The notes beneath the pieces were generated by a model. That model did no database searches, was not told the DNA's origin, and saw nothing but the letters and a program-made list of their open reading frames with translations. Of a stretch of DNA of 64,000 nucleotides, positions 11,106-22,533 are shown in pieces (position 1 is the stretch's first letter; each line of letters begins with the position of its first letter). Source of the DNA: Aquatica leii (taxonomy: Eukaryota; Arthropoda; Insecta; Coleoptera; Lampyridae); contig CM069432.1 of the NCBI GenBank assembly GCA_035610365.1, positions 11,532,001 to 11,596,000 of the forward strand, given 5' to 3'. The position numbers and the translations under genes were made by a program.

Positions 11106-11454
11106 AGCTGCAGCGTAGAAATTTAAAATGTAAATACAGATTAAGCTTAGCTTTATTGACACTTAACGGTAGCGCAACAAAATTTAAGCTCCATCAATAT
11201 TTAAACTATCTTTAAGTCTTCAGTGATGTCGTGCGTTATTCTATTAAGTCCTTATTTCCAAAGTAAAAATATTGCATACCTCAGAGATAATATAAAGCAA
11301 AAAAAGTTTTAATTTTTTGGTTATTTAAAAGTTTTTTTTCTTATTTTGTAAAGAAAATCGCTTAATTTGTAATGGTAACCTTTATTAATATTTTAAATGA
11401 CCATTAGATTTTATATAAACTTATAAAAACATAACAAAAAAATGTAAACATAAA

Positions 11455-13065
11455 TTACTGAGAGCAACAACTATTACATATTATTGTAGTTTTTTTCTGG
11501 TAATGTTGTTTACATACAAAGAGTTTGCACTTTTCACATGTTTCCGAACATTTTTTGTCATTTGCTCTTGGACATATCTTACAATATCTTTTTGGGCGAG
11601 CGATAGTTTCGTCTTGCGGTCCCACTTCCTCTGGTTCTGTGTCTGCCAAAACCATCGCTATTGCATTCTGCACATGTCTTGGTAATCCTTGAAGTGTACG
11701 TTTCGCCATTTCTATTTCTTCTGCATGAGTATTCCTTCATCATTTTATCGACGCTGTCCACAGCTCCTTTACAGCTATTATAGTCCAAGATAACTTGCGG
11801 TTTGTAACTGAGGTCTTCTTCGGACAATTCCAAATCTTGGTGTTGCGTTGAAAGTAGCATAACGCTTCTATATTTTTTAGGTACGTAAGTTACTAAAATT
11901 GTGTCTTCTTCATACAGAATTTCGCTTGAGTATTCTGCTCGATTTCTTTTTGGCAAAATTTCTTTTGGTATTTCTCTACGTGTTTTGCGAATTGTTCCGG
12001 TCAAGGTTTTTGTTTGCTGCAGTAGCTCCTTCGCCAAAGACATAGACGTAAAAAAATTATCTGTGGTAATACCATAACCCTCTCTCAAACCCTCAATCAA
12101 ATCCAAAACTACCCGCTTCCCTAGAAATGAAATTTTATACTCGTGCATAACACGATAAAATTGTGTTTTACCTTGTTCCCGTTCTGGAGCGTTGTCTACC
12201 ATTCCAGTATATATTTGGAAATTCCAGCAATATCTGTTACTAACATCGCATATAGCCCAGATTTTAATTCCGTATTTATCTGGCTTCGACTTCATATACA
12301 CTCGAAAGAGACATTTTCCACGGAAAGGAAGAAGTTGTTCATCAATACATACTTCAGCATTAGGGTTATTAGATTTTTTGCAATTTGCAGCGAGAATATC
12401 GTGAATGTTACAAATAGCTGCTAATTTATCTGTTGTCCGTCGTTCTTCTCGGGTGTCCATATCGTCAAATCGAATGTATTTCAAAAGGTCTCTCATTCGA
12501 TTACGAGACATTGCAGCACAAAAATTGGTCTATAGAGAGACATGTATTTCGTATTCCACCGCTCCAATATTGGTTCTTGGCGTGCTTTCAAACCACCAGC
12601 TAGAAGCAGTAATCCAAAAAATGCATGTAACTCATCCGCATTTACTTTCCACGTATCGCCTACAATTCTTCTAGGTCGAATGTTTGTTTCTCTAAGTATT
12701 ATGTCCATAATGTCCTCCGAGATACATAAATGGAAAGCATCTAAGCATGTTGAAATATGTTCACGGAATTTTGTTAATCTTGACGGTGTTTTTAGAATGT
12801 TTCGCTGATTTCGTCTTCTAACATGAGGCTTATCTTTTTTCCATATGGAACCATCTTTACCCACCAGTATATCTTTATCATTGGGCGAATTATCATCACT
12901 GTCATCGTCTTCAGAACTTTCAATCGGGTTTACATCAGGTACACTTACTTCTTCAAATTCGGCATCACTATCGTCACATAAAATTTCATCTTCAATTTCA
13001 TTCAGTAAATTAATATTGCTAGCTATTTTTTCCACTTCACGCCGAGCCAAATATTTTCTAGCCAT
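11455..13065 (-). pseudogene. piggyBac-type transposase relic
   Basis: The frame starting at 13065 has an acidic N-terminus, then the region leading to 'LHAFFGLLLLAGG'. A frameshift near 12500 moves to the frame 12511-11579, which carries all three catalytic Asp contexts of the piggyBac DDD transposase: 'CIDEQLLPFRGKC', 'TTDNFFTS' and 'CKGAVDSVDKMMKEYSCRR'. The text then jumps, in another frame (11709-11455), to the C-terminal Cys/His-rich finger (CKIC...CSETCEKC..FVC..H...C..C). About 80 residues that normally sit between the last Asp and the finger are missing. Such enzymes cut at TTAA sites. Two frameshifts and the deletion make it inactive. Confidence 0.9.
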
Positions 13066-13254
13066 AATTCAACAACAACTATTTCCAATCAAATGTAATA
13101 ACACAGCAGACACACTTTTCAACTGAATGGAAATAAACTTACCGAATGTGATGACTAAAGACGGAATGGTAGTAATCATGATTCAGACGAATAACACGGT
13201 TAAACAAGCAGATTAGATGTCAAATGCAGACAAAATATTAGAATTACTTTTTAG

Positions 13255-13446
13255 AAAGTCGGTTACCAAGTGGGGTCAAATATGACCCCAACGACAATAT
13301 TTTTTTTACGTCGCAAAACAAATAACAATTGAAAAATTTTTTATATATTATTAAACATTGTTGAAAGAAACTCAGCTAAAAAACTTAAGAAAAGACAACA
13401 AAAACAACACGTCTGGGGTCAAAAAAGACCCCAATGGTAATCGGAA
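13255..13446. repeat. Inverted pair with TGGGGTCA...GACCCCA palindromes (piggyBac end?)
   Basis: At 13268-13287 and 13414-13433 lie two near-identical palindromes of the form TGGGGTCAnnnnnGACCCCA. Their outer flanks are related in inverted orientation (GGTTACCAAG left; revcomp CGATTACCATT right). The outer right side ends CGGAAGG, so its complement begins CCTTCCG, consistent with a piggyBac-like CCYTTnnG terminus. It lies just upstream of the transposase start. I infer it is the element's 5' terminal region; no matching end was found near 11.4 kb. Confidence 0.5.
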
Positions 13447-15069
13447 GGATAACTGCAAGGAAGTTTAACCTAATTTTATTTATTTTTAGTTCTGAAGATT
13501 TTAAAAGACTCGACTCACAAGTGGAAACCTAAAATTTCTAAAGCGTTTTCGGCTCTGTTCTGCAATTTTATACAATGCATCAAAACAACTTTTCTATTTC
13601 AAACTTTTCAAAATTGATCAAAACTTCAATAATAACATGCGAAAAAAAGGATTATAACAGTTAAGGAAAATATGCTGTTAATTAAAGTTGTACTATAAGC
13701 ATTTATTTTTTTTTTGCCTGTTTTATTAGACTATTGCCACAGGCTTTTGGAAAAACCCAATTTTAGAGCAAAAAGATTTTTTAAATAACGAAGTCAACAA
13801 ACTTATACATTAGTTAAACTTTATAAGTAAATTTAAATTAAATTTAATTTAAATTAGCATTATAAATAATTTAAGGAGCCTAAAAGCTAATAAGAAAAAT
13901 TATTTTTTTCAGCAATAAAGATAACTTATAATGCAGATCAAAGTTTTAGTAATTTAATACTAATAAGACAACATTTTGTTTAATTAAAATATATATTACA
14001 TACATTGGTAGTTCAAATATAAAATTGATTAGAAAAAATAGATCAAAATCAATAGAAACCAAACTGACAAAATTATTAAAATTTCAATTGAATATTAGAC
14101 GCCGAAAGCACGCTTCAAGGAAGTTCAATTCCGCTATTCAAAAGCTTAGTTTGGATCACTAGTGTTTTACTATGCTAAAATAGGAGCTAACGCTACAAGT
14201 TAATTAATGAATACAAGTGTTTGCAAGTGTAATCTTGATATATCGTTTAATAAAGTTTAATAGTAAATGCTTAGGATTTACTTCAATTCAACTATACAAA
14301 GTACTGATCTCATTAGAAAATTAAACCAGTGTACGCGTTCGAGGAGCGCGTGCAGATTTAGTACACGCTTGTTAAAACTACTTGCTCAGATTTAACAAGT
14401 AAATTAATAAACCTCTTTATAGAGCATTATAATTGTTAATTTCCAGTTTGTTTAATATATTCTATTCGATAAGTTTAAATTCACAAAACAACATTAAGCA
14501 AATTTGCTAAAAAGGTTTTTTATAGCAACATGTCAAGCTAATAGGCGTAACCATCAATTTACATTATTTTCAGGAAGCAATAAAAGTTTAATCACTTAAC
14601 GACTGTTAGACGTATAATAATAAAAGCTTCAATATTCAACAATAACGTATGAATACGAAAATGCAATAACAGCTTAATGTTTTGCTTCATAATACGGCAA
14701 ACTTTTATTAGTTTGAAATGGTTTAGTAATAAATTTTTTTACCTGGTTTCTGGGTTCGTACAAACCAAATCAAAATGTGCATATCAAATGTTGACTGCTG
14801 TTGGTTTTAATTTTTTTTCGTTAACAAATTTCTTACTTAGAATTATATTAATTTCCAGTATACTTCCCTAAATCACTCGTTTCAAGAATATTTTTTATAA
14901 TTTATTGAACTTAAAAACAAAATTCTCAAGAATATATTTTTACTCTAGTTTTAACTTTATACAAAATTTGATTTGAAATAAGAACGAAAACAAAATGACG
15001 ACTGCTTTTTACACTTTACTTTTTTTAAAATAAATTATTTTATTTACTACCATGGATCGAATGCGTACT
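13447..15069. other. AT-rich non-coding DNA
   Basis: No coding region, element end or structured repeat is recognised here. Confidence 0.5.
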
Positions 15070-15077
15070 CTATACAC

Positions 15078-15663
15078 CAGGCATGTCAAACTCACAGGGC
15101 CGGATTTGAAGGTCTGGAGGCCTCGGGGCAACAAAGGAATGGAGGCCCCTTAGCCCCAAATTATTTTCCAAATAAAATGAATTTTACTGATTGCCTGATT
15201 GGAGTAAACAAATATAGATCGACGATTTTTGTTAATATTTCATGTAATCAAGTTTGTACAACAAAGTACCGTAGGTAAAGGTAAAACGCGAAATAAAATA
15301 TGAAAGGAAAAGTTGTTTACTAGTGTTTACTAGTCTGAATTTGAATTTTTTTTTCCGAAGTCTCTATTGTGAGGGCCCCTCTTTGTGGAGGCCCTGGGGC
15401 TGTAGCCCCGCTTGCCCTCCCCTAAATCCGGCCCTGCGAAACTCATATGATATTGTGGGCCACATGATCTATTTTGTCCGCATGTTTGTACTGTTCAAAA
15501 AGTTGAGTTATGCTGATTTCTCAAATTCTCGGCGATTTCATGAACTCTGTTAGCTACACTATTTCGACTTAAATTTTTTGAATTTTTAAAACGTCTCGGC
15601 GGGCCGCAATCTATGAATCGGCGGACCGTATGCGGCCCGCGGGCCGCGTGTTTGACATGCCTG
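15078..15663. mobile_element. hAT-type MITE (outer) with 8-bp target duplication
   Basis: The segment starts CAGGCATGTCAAAC and ends GTTTGACATGCCTG, perfect 14-bp inverted ends with the CAG...CTG form of hAT elements. It is flanked by a perfect 8-bp duplication CTATACAC (15070-15077 and 15664-15671). The interior near the right end is GC-rich (GCGGCCCGCGGGCCGC), as in known non-autonomous hAT families. It encodes nothing. A second element sits inside it at 15095-15436. Confidence 0.9.
15095..15436. mobile_element. hAT-type MITE (inner), nested
   Basis: Begins CAGGGCCGGATTT and ends AAATCCGGCCCTG, a perfect 13-bp inverted end pair. The next ~50 bp inside are also GC-rich and partly inverted (GGAGGCC / GGGGCCCC-type runs). 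It interrupts the left arm of the outer element. The flanks AAACTCA (left) and GAAACTCA (right) look like an imperfect 7-8 bp target duplication. It is 342 bp and non-coding. Confidence 0.85.
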
Positions 15664-15715
15664 CTATACACCGTCCACTCATTGTTTGTGATTATTCTTT
15701 TTTTTAGTGTTTTTG

Positions 15716-18700
15716 GAAGGCATGTGTAACAAAACGATGAAACGCTCAGATGAAACAAATCTGGAACTTGCGGTGGTGCCCAAATTCACTTCATTTTTTG
15801 TATTTTTCAGATGCAATGTTTATTATTATTAAACAAGATATTCCTTATGATTAGTTTTATGTTTTAAAAATATAAGTCTTAATTTCACTCAGCAGAGCTG
15901 AAAAATAATTATAGTAATTGCACAATCAGATCCGCGAAAGCTTCCGCCTTCTACGCTGCAAAAACGGTACAATATAGATAAAAATTGCACATAAACATAT
16001 TTATAAAACACAAAATTTACTGCAAAAAAGTCCGCGGGAGGGTATAATTATATATAATAGTTTAAAAGTTACAGAATTTTAATGTAATGTAAGACATTGT
16101 CGTGTAACTTTGCACACTTGTATCTTCTAAACTATAGAAGGTAATTGTGTCCTTCCGCGGATTTTGTTATAGTAAATTTAGTCTTCTATAAAAATGTATA
16201 TGTGAACCTTTTCTCTATCTTGCAACGTTTTAGGGTAATCGTTATTTGTTATTCTCATTGGGTTTACTTTATTCAGCCTGATGCTGTAACACTCTCGTTA
16301 TACTTAGCGACCAATTGCTATCAGATTTTATTGGTCGAAGATAACGATCGACATAACAATCACTGGTAAAATAGGTTTGCTGTATTGGTATTTTAATTAT
16401 ATCGATGTCGCTAACTATCTTGCAATCCTTATTTTGGAAAAAAATATCGCCTTTAAAAAACAAAGAGTGCTATACGACTGCCGAACGTATAAGAGTGAAT
16501 AGGATATAGGGCACGCACCGTGCCGTCGTAAAATATCGGGCCGGCAGATTTTGAAATAGAAAAAATCTAGACTAAAACTACCTGGTAAGAAATAAAATTC
16601 AAATATTTGCTACGACCTCCATTAAGTGACGCACATCATCCCTCGATAGCCCCAATTTTCTATTGAATAATGACTTAATTAATACGTAAAAGTATAAGCC
16701 TCTTGTATTAATTCGAAATAAAACTGAGTTGCAAAGCACACCGTTACATAACTTACATCTTTTTTGTACATTTTGTTTACGTAGATACTTCAAACGGGTC
16801 GCTGTTTTCGCGTAAAATGCTGCTTTGCCTGTATGAAAGAATACGTTTCTAACCTTACTTTCTTAAATACACGGTAAAACTGAAAAGACTCTTTTTCTGA
16901 TTGCATTTTCCAGTTCCTCGTATAATGCAACGCGCAAAACATCTCCAAAATTCATTTTTTCATACAAAAAAAGCTCTCAAGCCTATACATCACAATCGTT
17001 ATGTTTATAACGGCTACCAAAACGTCGCCGTTATATCATAATCGTTATGGTTCAAAATAACGAGAATGGATAACAAGAGTCGATATAAGTGGAACCGTTA
17101 TACAGTATACCGATTTTACAAAAATAGCGTTTCGGCTAGATAACGACATCGCTATTCATAAGGAGAGTGATATAGCATCAAGGTGATTGTCTGAGAACAT
17201 AATTCAACCCATGTGAACCCTGGGGGCAATGGTCCGACAGTGTGAAAACTCTATAAAACGCAGCAGAACTAAACACATGTGTCCGAAAAAGAAACATTCT
17301 TATCACTGAAGCGGAATGGGAGTCACAGGTTAATCTATTAGCAAAAATTCACCATAGTTTGGACGTGTCCTTCTAGTACATTGATTTGTTCTCCCTCTGT
17401 TGGAATAAATCTAAGAAAATTAAGCTAATCATCTTAATACAAAAATTGTAGTGGTTTCGATGCGGGATGGTTTACAAGAAAATTAACTCCAGATATTACA
17501 ACACTGACAAAGGTACCCTTACCCGCAAAAAATTCGCGGTGGTCACCAAAATCAACTAGACCGAAACACACATGTTCGACTAAACCGATAATTTATGTTC
17601 AAATTTAAAAATGCGTAAACGAAGTAGTAATTTAATAAATCTGATTTATAAAGTTTTATAATAAAAACTATCAGTAATTACTAGTTTGAGTCATAAACGA
17701 TTTCACTGTAAAGTTATCAGCATAAAACGATAGTATGTAAAATAAAATTTGAATAAATTTTGAATGTTGAAATTGTATCAACAATCAGGCAATTGTAAAG
17801 ATTATTACTATTATTAGCGTTATAAATCTGTTAAGATTAGGGAAAAGAATCATGTTAAAGTAAAGTTCATCTCTTTAATGCATTTTTATAATTAGTAGCC
17901 CATTTGTTTAATATTAATAGAAATACTAGCATCGATAAATTTTTATTCCATTTGTAGCATGCAACGCCGCCCAATAACAAAATGTAGTAACATCTTAATG
18001 GTAGAAAAAGGCACAACGCCACTTTTAACAGATTGAGTAAAAAAAGGAAAAACCAATTGAAAAAAAAAAGAAAAAACTGATTAGGATATAAATTCAAAAT
18101 TGCATACAAAGAAAAAGGAGAGTTTTAAACGAAGGTTTTAAAAACCCTGACGCGGTGCAAAAACAAAAAAAGTTTTTCTTTTGAAAGGTCAGAAATTAGT
18201 TAAATTATCCGTTTGTAAGTTTTTTATTTGATTATTGTACGAGACATACAATGAATTCAGATACTGTCTAACGCGAGAAAATTGAGAATAACTATTTAAA
18301 TTTAATTCTATCGTTTAACGAGGTTTTTTGTTTGTTTTTTTGTTGTAAACGGAGAGTGCAAATTTAATATTTTCTTTTTGTCTTTGGCAATTGACGGGTC
18401 GCTTATAAGATTAGTTTTACTTTTATTGCGCCGAAAGATCACGCTAAGAACACCTAGAAAATGTAATAAAAATGCATGTCGATTTTTACACATCGCGTCC
18501 AGTCTGCTGTCTTCTTTATATATGACAGGGAATCGCAAACGCGACAAACTTAAAAAAAACAGTTTTTAAACTATGAATGCATACTTCTAAAGGTGAAATT
18601 TCCACTTCGAAACTTTTACATCTGAAAGGATGTGGCAACGTAGCTCGAATCGTGTTATAATCTTAGAAGCTGCTGAATTGTGAACCGTAATAAGACTCTG

Positions 18701-19262
18701 GTAAAGTCCAGTAATCATTTTGTTTTGTATTTTTTTAAAATGCGTGTCAACTAATTAGAGTGTGGTGAAACAATTGCCAGGGATCACGCGATATAAATTG
18801 TTTACTTAACCCGACCGTATTTAATCAAAGTCTGTCAAAATTTCTGAAAGTTCCACTGTGGCTTTAAAATTGATTGTGTCCAGAAAAAAAATTAAATTTT
18901 ACATTTATCCGAATGCTTTTAACCATATCTAAGCCAGCAGAAAACGGCAGTCAGTGGACGTGAGGCTCAATTTGTTCGACCTTTTCTCGCATAACATGCT
19001 TGTGAGCGCAATATGACTATTTGAGCTTTGCGAAGGTGATTTATTGCCTTGAAAATATATTGTGTCAAATAAAGTTCAATGTCACTGGAAACTACTTTTT
19101 ATCAGTACGCAACAATTCTTGATAATAAGCGGTCTTGCTCATCATTTGTTATCACAAAAAATCCTCCATATGTCATTGGTGTTGCTGATTCATCATCTTC
19201 CAGCGATGAAGAGGTTATGAGAAACAATTCTCTATTCTCGTTTAATATGCACCTAGAATACT
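15716..19262. repeat. Unclassified dispersed repeat, copy A
   Basis: Most of this segment matches 26393-28574 in the same orientation (copy B). Matching blocks include 15722-16268, 17405-17880, 18460-19085 and 19080-19262. Copy A has extra DNA at about 16269-17404 and 17880-18460; copy B has extra DNA at 27985-28338. Near the 3' end both encode a short Ser/Asp/Glu-rich stretch (SSSSSDEEVMRNN in A). I cannot tell whether this is a segmental duplication or an unnamed transposable element. No terminal repeats were found at the shared edges. Confidence 0.7.
16275..17185. mobile_element. Candidate MITE inserted in repeat copy A
   Basis: The left end CAGCCTGATGCTGTAACACTCTC (16275) is mirrored by the right end, which reads CACCTTGATGCTATATCACTCTCC in reverse complement (ending about 17185). 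It falls within the block missing from copy B. The interior has many CGTTAT/ATAACG words and no coding frame. The CA start suggests a hAT-like type, but no 8-bp target duplication is evident. Confidence 0.5.
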
Positions 19263-19264
19263 AG
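19079..19264 (+). pseudogene. Short coding relic in repeat copy A (SSSSSDEEVMRNN)
   Basis: A 61-codon frame starts with MSLE and includes an acidic Ser-rich motif. Copy B (28340-28577) preserves the same protein text after frameshifts and extends it by about 20 residues (QVFHEQMLKQLVNYYTT) that copy A has lost. Preservation of protein text in both copies suggests it was once translated, perhaps as the N-terminus of a transposon protein. I do not recognise the family. Confidence 0.35.
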
Positions 19265-19354
19265 TTATTTCTGTTTTTTAATATTTTTATTATTTATGTA
19301 TGCATTCTTATTTTTGAAAATCGTTTATTATATTACGTATGTAATATTGTGTTT

Positions 19355-19523
19355 ATACTAAGATAAGAACGTCTTTTGAGTTTGGACCGTGTCAATGTTG
19401 TAACCGAAGTTGCCAACGTTTCAACTTCGGTTGGCAACTTCGGTTACAACATTGACACGGTCCAAACCCGGAAGACGTTCTTATCTTAGTATAGACTCCG
19501 GCCGTGGAAGCCTTCGCTATTAC
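19355..19523. mobile_element. Penelope-derived hairpin with 12-bp target duplication
   Basis: The arms (about 19355-19412 and 19436-19496) are long and near-perfect inverted copies of the Penelope 3' end seen at 28590-28670 and 32729-32800 (GGACCGTGTC...TTGTAACCGAAG). The right side continues to the element's extreme end (CCGGCCGTGGAAGCC...CTATTACA). It is flanked by AATATTGTGTTT at 19343-19354 and 19524-19535. A 12-bp duplication is in the range known for Penelope insertions. It is non-coding and looks like an insertion of a snap-back cDNA. Confidence 0.8.
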
Positions 19524-21246
19524 AATATTGTGTTTGTTTTCAACACCTTGCGATAGTTGCAAGATTTGCGATATCTTTGAATTTTTGTTTTACTTTCCTA
19601 TAAGGAAAGTGTAGCGATCGCAATTTTTTTTGAAGAATTTTACCTTTCAAGGTCTCCTGAATCAGAAAAACGTAATTTTGACAAAAAAATTTTGGGTGTC
19701 TGTGTGTGCGTCTGTGTGTACGTTGTACACACGATAACTCTCGAACCAAAAAGTCCTAGTAACTTGAAATTTGGTATGAAGCTGGTTTTTCATATTTTCT
19801 CGGTTCTATCAAAAGATGAGTCTGATAACGAAACCGGAAGTAGATGTATCTGCCATTTTGAACAGTTTTTTATATATATTTTTGTACGAATGTAAATTAT
19901 TCGAATTACTTTTACAGTTTCTTATAGAGTTAATTCTTTTTAACGATTTAGTCAAATAAAAATTTTTTCAAACATAGCAGTTTATTAGATATTTGATTTA
20001 TAATTGATATTGAATTCGATATATGATCCTAGGTTCGAATCCATCCTACGACAATTTTTTTTAGAAAAAAATTTATATATTAGAAGAAAAGCAAGATACG
20101 TTAAAAAATAACAATTTTTCTCTAAATTCTTTTGACTTTAACTCTCGAACCAAATGTCCTAATTACTAAGTTTGGTATGAAGTTGGGTTTTCATATTCTC
20201 TCGGCTCTATCAAAAGATGTGTTTGAGATAAAGAAACCGGAAATGGATGTATCCGCCATTTTTAACCGTTTTTCTTATACCATGTGTCCCACGCTAGGGG
20301 TACCCCATGTAATTTAACATGGGAAAATTGAAATTATTTTTTTCCTGCTTCCCAAATTAAAAAATCGCAAAAAATTTGGTACGCAGATTTAAAGTGGCAC
20401 TTAAAACGTTTTTAAAAACAATTTTTTGATTAAAATTTGATAATTAATAAATTAATTACAGGCATTTAAAATTCGAAATTTTGAAGGTTTTTCGTTCGTA
20501 ATATGGATGCTAAAATTAAATTATAGCCCGTCAAATCAACTTTATTTTTGAGAAAATATAAATTTGAAGAACAAAGACTAGAAAAATTAGATTTGAAAAT
20601 TTTCTGTAGCAGACTAGAAGAAAAATAATTAATCAAACATAAATTTACATTTACATAGGTATCTACGAACACTCATCGTGGTACCAATAGGTCGAACGCA
20701 GGAAGATTGCTCGAATAATCGTCGTGCAGAAAAATTCATTTCTATTGAGAATTTGTGGCCCTATAAAGGGCCTTTTTAATATTGTCGATCCGTTGCTTGG
20801 CGGAACGACCACGGCGAATCACCAAGCCTTCTGCTTGAAGTGTACAATAAGTTAGCCGTTCAACAAATCTTTTTCGTGTTTCGGCTAATTTACGAATGGT
20901 AATAGCTCGGCATGTCACTTGAATTTTATCTTTTAGTGCGTCCCTATTTTCATACTGTTTTCCTCCTTTGAATAATTTTTCTTTTATGTAACTTCACAAA
21001 AAAAATCGCACGGGTTTAAATCCGGTGACCTAGCAAGCCATGTAATGGGACCATTCTTGCCTATCCATTGATTTGGAAATGCTTCATTCAGAAGCCCAGT
21101 GTTTAGTCTAGCAGTATGGGCTGGAGCACCATCCTGCATAAAACAAATTTGGTGATTTTCACCCGCAACATCATGCAGTTGTGGAAACACTTCTTCTAGT
21201 AGAAGGTAATGATATTTTATGGAAGTAAGTGTACCTTCAATGAAAT

Positions 21247-21978
21247 AATAGTTTAAAAAAAATAAAAAAACACGCTTTTATAAATAACCGAACTAAAAAG
21301 AAGAAAATAATTTATAATTACAAACAAAATTATTAAATTCAGAGCAATAATATATAATTATAAACAAAATCACTAAATTCAGAGTTAAAAGCGTGGGGTG
21401 CATCCGGATACACGATAGTCTTTTGCGCCAAGTATCTGTTATTTCCTTTTTTTTTTGTAATTAATTATATCAATCATTGTTTTAACATGTATTCAGTTCG
21501 ACTATTGCTGTCAATTTGTCATTTGACTGATATACATAATACTGTCACTAAACACGACGTTTGAATACATACGTGACGAGATATTCTACAGCTGCACTGT
21601 TTTTGTTAAATCTAATAATTTTTTTGTAAAGATCAGAGGTTTTTATTTTTTTATATTTTGTGTTCACAGAAATAAATTTATCATTGTTTGTAACAATAGT
21701 TTAACGTGTACTTGGAGAGACATTATACAGTGAAACTGTTATTTGTAGGATTTTTCTATATTTTCATAACTCTCCCCTTATTGATAGCTGCCTTTAGAAT
21801 AATTGTAACAATGATTATAGATGCACCCCACGCTTTTAATTCTGAATTTAGTGATTTTGTTTATAATTATATATTATTGCTCTGAATTTAATAATTTTGT
21901 TTGTAATTATAAATTATTTTCTTCTTTTTAGTTCGGTTATTTATAAAAGCGTGTTTTTTTAGTTTTTTTTAAACTATT
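21247..21978. repeat. Large fold-back: two ~158-nt inverted arms
   Basis: The arm 21247-21404 (AATAGTTTAAAA ... GCGTGGGGTGCATC) is almost exactly inverted at 21820-21978 (GATGCACCCCACGC ... TTTTAAACTATT), around a 415-bp spacer. Such arms would form a long hairpin in RNA or single-stranded DNA. It could be a fold-back element or an inverted duplication of one element end. Confidence 0.9.
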
Positions 21979-22504
21979 ATTTATTTTCTATTTTTTAGTT
22001 CGGGTACCTATAAAAGCGTGTTTTTTCAATTTTCTAAGCTATCAGTTATTTTCCGTATTTTAATTCGATTTATCAATAATCAATTTTTGCGGACATGTGA
22101 TTATGAAATATCTTACGAACTAAAAACGTATTGGAAACAGTAGTTATCGACATAAGACCTTATTTCTCGGGGAGGGAACCTGAGAAACAGCTATCACATC
22201 CAAGGCAGGCAGCGGGCGCGCAAATTACGTGCTCCGACACAAAGTGGTAATAGTGAAATACATTGGAACGATTTAAACGCGATAGGCTTTGTCGAGATGC
22301 ACGTTTGCGCAGTTCACGCGCTCTGTCTTTGTCACTCTCATGCAGAGGATCCCTAAAGAAATCAATTAATCCTGACGATCCTAATTAGGATAATAAAAAC
22401 TTTTTAATGAATTATTGCATTGTCATCGGTCCGTAAAACGCATGCAAAGTTTCAAGTTAATCAAACACCTGGAAACCGCTGAAAATTAAGCTCAAAGATT
22501 CCGT

Positions 22505-22533
22505 TACATACATACATACATACATACATACAT
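22505..22533. repeat. CATA microsatellite
   Basis: About seven ACAT/CATA units just inside the right end of the inserted element. Similar tetranucleotide runs often mark one end of transposable elements. Confidence 0.9.

Noticed and set aside
12143-13126. Several plus-strand frames opposite the piggyBac relic
   Set aside because: They are shadows of the minus-strand transposase, which carries the catalytic aspartates.
20025-20060. tRNA-like GGTTCGAATCC box
   Set aside because: The flanking bases do not pair as a T-arm, and no D-arm, anticodon arm or acceptor stem could be built around it.
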